A DNA stretch of 64,000 bases. Source: CALOFP01 sp942492635. GTDB taxonomy: Bacteria > UBP6 > UBA1177 > CALOFP01. The position numbers and the translations under genes were made by a program. The stretch is from positions 310,001 to 374,000 of the forward strand of contig CALOFP010000003.1 of assembly GCA_942492635.1 (NCBI GenBank), given 5' to 3'. Under the pieces are notes generated by a model, which made no database searches, was not told where the DNA came from, and saw only the letters and a program-made list of their open reading frames with translations. Positions 58,564 to 64,000 of the stretch are shown here, piece by piece. Positions within the stretch are counted from its first letter, which is position 1, and every line of letters begins with the position of its first letter.

Positions 58564-60603
58564 CTACATGTCGTAATTTACCCACAGTCCGACATACAGT
58601 TTTGAAGCCCTGTCATAGTTGCCGTACCTGATTATGGAAACTTTATAGTCACCCGTCATGGTCGGTTTGAAATCAAAATATTCGAAAGGACTGTCAAAAC
58701 TGAATCCGCCTCCCATGTACTCTCCGTTGGGATTGTAGACCGCTACATCCAAATCCATTCCGATAGGATGCAGTTCCTGTCTGTGATCGTATATGTAGTC
58801 TCCTCTGTTGAGCCATGAAAGTGCAATTCTGATATTCGAATAATCGGTTGTCGAAACATTAAACGTGAACTGCAGTCCATCCAGCGTATCGATCTGGGGG
58901 AATGAGCCGTTTTCTCCCTCCCACACCATTATTCTGCCGTCAAAATAGACATCTCGGAAGTCTATTCCTCCTACGCCGACTTGTCCTTTGGTCGGATTCC
59001 GCGCATTGTCCCAATCTTCCACAATCTGAGAAAATGCATAGTGGCCTGATATTTGGTCTCTCGCGCTTGCAAGCATTGCCGCCTTTATGATGTGAGGCCT
59101 GTGCTTCATCCATGTGTAACTGCCTATAAGATCAGCTGCGAATGCCGCGGCATGAGGGGCGGCAAGGGATGTTCCGTTTCCCCCGATGGAGATGTTTTCT
59201 CCGGGTGCTGAAATTTCGGGCTTTTCATTTCCGGTTTCGGGGTTTCTGAAGCTGGAAAAATCGGCCATTTCATTTGTTTCGTCGTTGTATGCTCCTACAG
59301 TTATGACATTAAACGCTTTTCCGGGAGTCGTAACATGCAAATCGTCAATCTTGTAATCGCATACGTCATCCGCGTCGTTACAGTCGTAGTCGCCGGTGTG
59401 GTAACATTCGCAAAAATCCACGTCCGCATTGTTTCCGGCTGATTTGAAAACAGCGGTAAAATTGTTGTAGACATGGTTGTCGAATTCCTTGTCCGTGATG
59501 GTATATGCGGCGGTGCTGTCTATGCCGTAGGCGTGATTCTCCACATAAACAGCGGGGTTGCCTCCATAACCGTCAAGTTGATCCGCCGAGGGCACGTTTT
59601 CGTTACTGTCGCAGTAGATATAGGATTCGGGAGATACGGATCTGACGATGTCGACTACATCCCTTCCATGATAGCCGACCTGGTTGGTGTATGTATGGTA
59701 TTTATACCTTAAGACGGGAGCAGTAACGTAGGATCCGTTCAACAGTACGGTCCAGTAATCAAGAACAGGGGAAGGACAGCCGCCTCCGTCAGGTGTTTCG
59801 CTTACAAAAATTCCTATGCCGTTACCCTGTCTGTTGTCGTAGTTCAGGGCCCATGGATCGATATTCGTAGCAATCATCGCATCCGCTATTTCAGGTTTCT
59901 TCTCTAGAAAAAGTTCAACTCCGCTTATCAGATCGCCTTGTCTTTTAACAAGCTCTTCTATCTCCTCTCTGCTGACTTCCAATGTGACGCTCTCTTTGCC
60001 TTTTTCGAAAGCTTCGGATATGTTTCGGTCCCTGCGTCCTGTTCTTTCGATAAACTTCCGCAATTTTTCTCGATTTCTCTCAAATCTTTTTGCTCTTTCC
60101 CGGCCTATTCTTTTCGCTCTGGCAGCCTGTCTGCTCTCTATTTCGCTTTCGGAGACTTTTCTATTGTTCAGGGTTACAACTTTTTTATCCCTATATTCGG
60201 CAAGATCGGCTTCAAGCACCGTTTTCGGTATCTTTTCTGTACCATAGATCTCATTTTTCAAGGCAACAACAACTTTGATTTTCTCATTCTTCGCTGAACT
60301 TTTTTTGTTCATAGCTCTTTCAAGAGATTTACCGATCACTCTTCTTTTTGATTTGGCTGATGATCTTTTTACAACCTCCCTGTTGTTTTCATCAAAAAGC
60401 ATGGAATTAATTCTTCCCTCTGCATCTAAATATTTGACGACTGTAATTTTCCTGCCGTCGATCTCTTTTTTCTTTACGTGGGCGACACTGCTCCCTTCGG
60501 GGAGTTGGGAAATAAATTTCTTGTCAATACTTTCTGCAGATGCAGAATAGAGTGAAAGTGAAACGAAAAAAATTGTGATTGAAACAATTGCCTTTAAAAA
60601 CAT
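58564..60603 (-). CDS. exported subtilisin-like protease with altered catalytic triad
   Basis: 679 residues. ATG at 60603 (GGGAG 10 bases upstream) gives a signal peptide (FLKAIVSITIFFVSLSLYSASA); an earlier Met at 60660 is less likely. A basic pro-region of about 230 residues is rich in Arg/Lys/Glu coiled coil (RQAARAKRIGRERAKRFERN). The S8 domain follows. The catalytic Asp position reads IFVSETPD (Glu, about 267), His in YHGRDVV (about 311), Asn in KSAGNNAD (about 390), Ser in GGNGTSLAAPHA (about 478). The C-terminal 110 residues look like a pre-peptidase (PPC) beta domain. With Glu in place of Asp the enzyme may be inactive, slow, or sedolisin-like. Confidence 0.87.
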   Translation of the reverse strand: MFLKAIVSITIFFVSLSLYSASAESIDKKFISQLPEGSSVAHVKKKEIDGRKITVVKYLDAEGRINSMLFDENNREVVKRSSAKSKRRVIGKSLERAMNKKSSAKNEKIKVVVALKNEIYGTEKIPKTVLEADLAEYRDKKVVTLNNRKVSESEIESRQAARAKRIGRERAKRFERNREKLRKFIERTGRRDRNISEAFEKGKESVTLEVSREEIEELVKRQGDLISGVELFLEKKPEIADAMIATNIDPWALNYDNRQGNGIGIFVSETPDGGGCPSPVLDYWTVLLNGSYVTAPVLRYKYHTYTNQVGYHGRDVVDIVRSVSPESYIYCDSNENVPSADQLDGYGGNPAVYVENHAYGIDSTAAYTITDKEFDNHVYNNFTAVFKSAGNNADVDFCECYHTGDYDCNDADDVCDYKIDDLHVTTPGKAFNVITVGAYNDETNEMADFSSFRNPETGNEKPEISAPGENISIGGNGTSLAAPHAAAFAADLIGSYTWMKHRPHIIKAAMLASARDQISGHYAFSQIVEDWDNARNPTKGQVGVGGIDFRDVYFDGRIMVWEGENGSFPQIDTLDGLQFTFNVSTTDYSNIRIALSWLNRGDYIYDHRQELHPIGMDLDVAVYNPNGEYMGGGFSFDSPFEYFDFKPTMTGDYKVSIIRYGNYDRASKLYVGLWVNYDM

Positions 60604-61034
60604 GATGAACACTCTCCCTTTATCCGAATAAAAATAAAAATGTTGATGTGTGTTTTTCAATGCGTTTCTTCTTTGACAAAGGAGGTGACCTTTCCTGAGA
60701 AGCTGGGTTGAATGGAAAAAATTTGCCTATGAGAGAGTACCGATTTTCATCGACTTTTTTAATCAATTCCCACTCGCAAAGTTGTTGCCGGATCTTGATA
60801 TATCGATTGTGGACAAATTCGTGTCAAGGCTTCTATATATTGTATATGCATTGAACAACTCTAATATGATATTTGTTTTAATTGTTAATGCAATTAAAAT
60901 AAAACATATCAGAATTGATTCAGGGCTTTTAAATGCCTCTACAGTGCAAAATGGGACCGGATGATACCTTTATACTTTTCATATTCCATAAAAATGTTAA
61001 ACTTAAGAACATTAAACTTCTTGGGAGGAAAAAT
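60604..61034. other. AT-rich divergent region with inverted repeat
   Basis: No gene. Inverted repeat TTTTAATTG (60876-60884) / CAATTAAAA (60891-60899) with a 6-base loop could be an operator for either flanking gene. Several TATAAT-like strings occur in the AT-rich part but none with a clear -35. Confidence 0.4.
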
Positions 61035-61961
61035 ATGAAGGTCGCGATAATTGGAACCGGTGGAGTGGGGGGATACTTCGGTGGAAGAATTGCACGGCAA
61101 GGTCACGATGTTACTTTTCTTGCCCGAGGAGAACATCTCGAAGCGATGAAAAGGGATGGGCTCAAGGTGAAAAGTATCAACGGCGATTTTACATTGGAAA
61201 AGGTCAGGGCGACTGACAGCATCGAAGAGATCGGGAAAGTTGACCTCGTCATAATAGGTCTCAAGGCCTGGCAGATAAGAGAGGTCGCCGCAGATCTCAA
61301 AAAGATTACGGGGAAGGATACGACTGTTCTGCCTCTTCAGAACGGAGTTCTGGCAACAGAGGAACTTGCAGAGCATCTGGACCGAAAACACATCGTGGGA
61401 GGACTCTGCAGGATAATCAGCAAGATAGAGTCGCCGGGAGTCATCAACCATTTCGGAGTTGAGCCGGAAATTGTTTTCGGTGAGCTGGACAACGACAAGA
61501 CGGAGCGGGTTTGTAAGGTTTCCGAACTTTTCGAAAGCTGCGGGATAAAAAATAAGGTTGCCTTCGATATTCATGCAGAGCTCTGGAAGAAGTTCATCGC
61601 CATCTGCGTCAGCGGACTTCTTGCCGTAACTCGTTCCACATACGGTGTTGTTCGTGAACTTAAAGAAACACGGGAGATGATGACGGGTCTCATAATGGAG
61701 ATCTTCGAACTCTCAAAGAGAGAAGGAATAAAGATAAAACCGGATTTTCCCGAGCGAACCATAGCATTCATCGACACATTCCCATACGACTCCACCTCCT
61801 CTCTCACAAGGGATGTGTGGGAGGGCAAACCTTCCGAAATCGAATATCAGAACGGCACAGTCGTAAGGCTTGCCGAAAAATTCGGGTTGGAAGTTCCTAT
61901 CAACAAGTTTATCTACAGCTGCATTCTTCCGATGGAAATTAAAGCTCGCGGCAGGAGATAG
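61035..61961 (+). CDS. panE: 2-dehydropantoate 2-reductase (ketopantoate reductase)
   Basis: 308 residues; NADPH-dependent reduction of ketopantoate to pantoate for coenzyme A synthesis, cytoplasmic. ATG at 61035 follows GGGAGG; a longer frame from 60933 is rejected. Rossmann start MKVAIIGTGGVGGYFGGRIA, the catalytic Lys in VIIGLKAWQ, LPLQNGV, then the C-terminal helical domain with ELWKKFIAICVSGLLAVTRS and GKPSEIEYQNGTVVRLAEKFG. All match the ApbA/PanE family. No other pantothenate genes are next to it. Some members reduce other 2-ketoacids, so substrate is probable, not proven. Confidence 0.9.
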   Translation: MKVAIIGTGGVGGYFGGRIARQGHDVTFLARGEHLEAMKRDGLKVKSINGDFTLEKVRATDSIEEIGKVDLVIIGLKAWQIREVAADLKKITGKDTTVLPLQNGVLATEELAEHLDRKHIVGGLCRIISKIESPGVINHFGVEPEIVFGELDNDKTERVCKVSELFESCGIKNKVAFDIHAELWKKFIAICVSGLLAVTRSTYGVVRELKETREMMTGLIMEIFELSKREGIKIKPDFPERTIAFIDTFPYDSTSSLTRDVWEGKPSEIEYQNGTVVRLAEKFGLEVPINKFIYSCILPMEIKARGRR

Positions 61962-62126
61962 ACGCCTTGAAATAACTCCTTAGTATTGCAGTAACGCAAT
62001 TTCTCACACCCACCATCTCTTCACCCGCGCCCCTTTGCGATTTACGCAAGGAGGATAGATGCAATGTAAACAATTCTTAAATCCGTCAACTTAAACTATT
62101 TTTATTTAATAATGTATAATTAACTT

Positions 62127-62155
62127 TTGATATATTTGACTGCAAAAGCTATATA
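62127..62155 (+). promoter_or_regulatory. candidate promoter of the patatin-like gene
   Basis: TTGATA (62127-62132), 17-bp spacer, TATATA (62150-62155), 55 bp before the GTG at 62210. An alternative TATAAT at 62115-62120 has no -35. Confidence 0.4.
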
Positions 62156-62209
62156 TGTAAAGTCGATGTTAATATTGAGTAGAAAGGATGTTTGAAAAGG
62201 AGGATAATT

Positions 62210-63205
62210 GTGACTGATTACGGTTTTAAGAATTTAGTTTTTGAAGGAGGCGGCGTCAAGGGTGTTGCTTATGGCGGAGCACTTTGTGAATTGGACCGGA
62301 TGGGAGTTCTGGAGGGTATAGAGAGGGTTGCCGGGACCTCCGCCGGGGCTATAACCGCTGTGTTGCTCGCCGTCGGATACGATCACCAGGAGGTTTCGGA
62401 TATTGTTGCATCTACCGATTTTAATGATTTCAAGGATGACAGCACCGGCATTGTTCGCGATGCCAAAAGGTTTGTTTCCGATTTCGGATGGCATAAGGGG
62501 GATTTTTTCAAAGAGTGGATCGGAGATTTGATTTGCAGCAAGAAGAATAAAAAAGAGCTGACTTTCAAGGAGTTGCATGAATTCGACGATTCCATGGAAC
62601 TCTATCTGGTTGCTACCAATCTCTCCGCCCAGGTTTCGCAGGTATTTTCACACGAACACACCCCCGATGTTGAAATAAGAGATGCCGCCAGAATGTCCAT
62701 GTCAATTCCCCTCTATTTCAAATGTTTTCGATACGGGGAAAACGGAGATGTGATGGTGGACGGCGGCGTTGCCTGGAACTATCCCCTCAATATGTTCGAT
62801 GACATCAGGTATGTTTCAAATCAGGTTAACGGAGAAGAGGTTCCGTACAACACCTCCGATGGATATGTTTTTAATCATGAAACACTGGGGTTCAGACTTG
62901 ACTCGAAAAGGGAGATTGATTTCAACAGACAAGGTTGGTCGAACGAACCCAGACATCTCGATAATATTTTAAATTACACGATGGCACTCATCGGATTCAT
63001 GCAAGAAACGGCAAACAAAAAGCACCTCAACAAGAACGATTGGAACAGGACTATATTTATCGACACTCTGGATGTAGAGACTACCGATTTCGATCTTTCA
63101 AAAAAGAAGATAGAGGATCTGATAGAAAGCGGCAGGAAAGGAGTCATCAACCATTTCAACTGGAGAGATGAAAGTTTCAGTCAAAAACCCGCGAAAAAGA
63201 TGTAG
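62210..63205 (+). CDS. patatin-like phospholipase
   Basis: 331 residues, Ser-Asp dyad lipid acyl hydrolase. GTG at 62210 with AAGGAGG seven bases upstream; a TTG at 62192 would lie on that site and is rejected. Motifs: oxyanion loop FEGGGVKGVAYGGAL, nucleophile elbow GTSAG (Ser about 45), DAARMSMSIPLYF and the catalytic Asp in MVDGGVAWNYPL. No signal peptide, so it is cytoplasmic or exported by another route (type III-secreted relatives such as ExoU exist, but nothing here indicates that). Downstream TetR gene is 163 bp away with its own promoter. Substrate unknown. Confidence 0.92.
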   Translation: MTDYGFKNLVFEGGGVKGVAYGGALCELDRMGVLEGIERVAGTSAGAITAVLLAVGYDHQEVSDIVASTDFNDFKDDSTGIVRDAKRFVSDFGWHKGDFFKEWIGDLICSKKNKKELTFKELHEFDDSMELYLVATNLSAQVSQVFSHEHTPDVEIRDAARMSMSIPLYFKCFRYGENGDVMVDGGVAWNYPLNMFDDIRYVSNQVNGEEVPYNTSDGYVFNHETLGFRLDSKREIDFNRQGWSNEPRHLDNILNYTMALIGFMQETANKKHLNKNDWNRTIFIDTLDVETTDFDLSKKKIEDLIESGRKGVINHFNWRDESFSQKPAKKM

Positions 63206-63316
63206 TAGAATCAATAATTCAATTAAAATCAAAAAATCGGAAAAGCTCAATCAGTTAAAAATAACAATAAAATCAGATGGTAAAATGGTTCTCTCGGGAG
63301 TTTCGAAAAAAAACAC

Positions 63317-63344
63317 TTGTTTTTCAGAACAAACGTTCTATCAT
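63317..63344 (+). promoter_or_regulatory. promoter of the TetR gene with an operator in the spacer
   Basis: TTGTTT (63317-63322), 16-bp spacer, TATCAT (63339-63344; five of six). The spacer contains AGAACAAACGTTCT (63326-63339), whose AGAAC and GTTCT ends are exact inverted copies. A close copy, AGAACGAACGTTTT, is at 63969-63982. Confidence 0.65.
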
Positions 63345-63368
63345 TGATGTTAGTAGGAGGTGAGTGAT

Positions 63369-63950
63369 ATGCCTAGAGAGAGGGCCTACATAAGAGAAGA
63401 TGTTCTTGAGGCGGCGACAAGGGTTTTCTGGGAAAAAGGATTTGCAGCCACATCAATGAACGATCTTGTAACTGCGACGGGGCTGAACAAGCACAGCATG
63501 TACCGTGAGTTCGGCAGCAAGGAGGGGCTTTTCCTGGAGTGTATCTCCCACTATGTGACAAAAACCAACAGGGATTTGATGTCCATTCTCACTGAGGAAC
63601 CTATGGGTTTTTCCAACATCGAAAAATTTTTCCAAAACAGGATCGAATACATTCTCTCCGACAGGTATCTGGGATGTCTTCTCGTAAACAGTGCGATAGA
63701 GAAGGAGACGCTGAGTGATTGCATCAACGAGAAGTCCAAGTACTATCTCGACCGTCACGAGGCTTCGTTCTGCAGAAACCTTGAGGCGGCAAAGGATAGA
63801 GGTGAGATTCCAGCCGACAGGGATGCCGAGTTTTATGCAAAATATCTTTTCTGCTTTACCCAGGGCATGCTGGTTATGGGTAAAACCAATCCGGACAGAG
63901 CGATGCTTGAAAGACTTGTTGCGGAGGTTCTTGAAAAGGTAAGAAGTTAA
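63369..63950 (+). CDS. TetR/AcrR-family transcriptional regulator
   Basis: 193 residues. ATG at 63369 lies 8 bases after AGGAGG; a GTG at 63360 is rejected. N-terminal HTH: VLEAATRVFWEKGFAATSMNDLVTATGLNKHSMYREFGSKEGLF, the standard TetR start. The C-terminal ligand and dimer domain (about 65-190) resembles the AcrR/TetR_C type with GCLLVNSAIEK. Palindromes in its promoter and 19 bp after its stop suggest that it represses itself and the gene beyond the window edge. Ligand unknown. Confidence 0.93.
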   Translation: MPRERAYIREDVLEAATRVFWEKGFAATSMNDLVTATGLNKHSMYREFGSKEGLFLECISHYVTKTNRDLMSILTEEPMGFSNIEKFFQNRIEYILSDRYLGCLLVNSAIEKETLSDCINEKSKYYLDRHEASFCRNLEAAKDRGEIPADRDAEFYAKYLFCFTQGMLVMGKTNPDRAMLERLVAEVLEKVRS

Positions 63951-63968
63951 AAAAATTTGCAGCAAATC

Positions 63969-63996
63969 AGAACGAACGTTTTGAACGGTGTTCGTT
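63969..63996. promoter_or_regulatory. probable TetR operator for the next gene outside the window
   Basis: AGAACGAACGTTTT (63969-63982) matches the operator at 63326-63339 in 12 of 14 positions. A wider inverted repeat AACGAAC (63971-63977) / GTTCGTT (63990-63996) spans it, consistent with two repressor dimers. Confidence 0.55.
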
Positions 63997-64000
63997 TGAG

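Overview
The window comes from a Gram-negative, probably flagellated bacterium. Evidence: lipoprotein and Sec signal peptides, an MlaE-type lipid-transport permease, a murein lytic transglycosylase and a flagellin-family protein. Coding density is ordinary. Most genes have strong GGAGG ribosome sites, TTG or GTG starts are frequent (seven to nine genes), and base composition is near 45-50% GC. The cysteine-rich CGDG/CDG repeats on a subtilase, a DDDCD metal-binding motif, the Asp-Thr-Gly rich lipoprotein and the many sensor proteins recall Myxococcota/Bradymonadota-like or related deep candidate phyla. I cannot fix the phylum from sequence alone.

Layout. 1-7 kb: 3' part of a SNF2 helicase gene, a cysteine-rich lipoprotein and a large secreted subtilase. 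7.4-13 kb: two coupled MFS transporters, an orphan MlaE permease and a YitT membrane protein. 13-20 kb: a Mut7-C/Smr nuclease-type pair, then a PAS-GGDEF-EAL protein that converges with a beta-propeller sensor ending in a degenerate GGDEF domain. 20-27 kb: two small exported proteins, a sodium symporter, and a periplasmic binding protein coupled to a hybrid histidine kinase. 27-33 kb: a C-poor gene-free stretch, a YCII protein, tRNA-Thr(CGT) with a consensus promoter, a giant flagellin-like protein, and phosphoglycerate dehydrogenase followed by a CobB-type sirtuin.

33.8-43.5 kb is a compact same-strand block: khpA, a degenerate ApbE-like protein, rarA, lytic transglycosylase, SpoIID/LytB protein, two unknown exported proteins and aspS. 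Several start and stop codons overlap. It is followed by RNase T2. 44.7-49.4 kb holds a GNAT-RLAN-ATP-grasp fusion, a 648-residue protein of unknown function and a small acidic protein.

49.7-55.8 kb is a defence island with two DNA-cytosine modification systems side by side. The first is AT-rich and EcoRII-like (HTH protein, Dcm-type methylase, Vsr, EcoRII-type nuclease; predicted site CCWGG). The second has host-like composition: a second Vsr, a second C5 methylase of different type and an HNH nuclease with a duplicated DNA-binding-like module. A gene remnant lies between them. 56-64 kb returns to secreted and metabolic genes: a cysteine-rich lipoprotein, a second lipoprotein, a subtilase whose catalytic Asp appears replaced by Glu, ketopantoate reductase, a patatin-like lipase, and a TetR regulator with an operator inside its own promoter and a matching site at the window edge.

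The strongest leads for something undescribed are the double Dcm-Vsr island with its unusual HNH enzyme, the unknown 648-residue protein beside it, the giant flagellin, the altered subtilase, and a long hairpin before the RNase T2 gene. No CRISPR array, rRNA or insertion sequence was seen.
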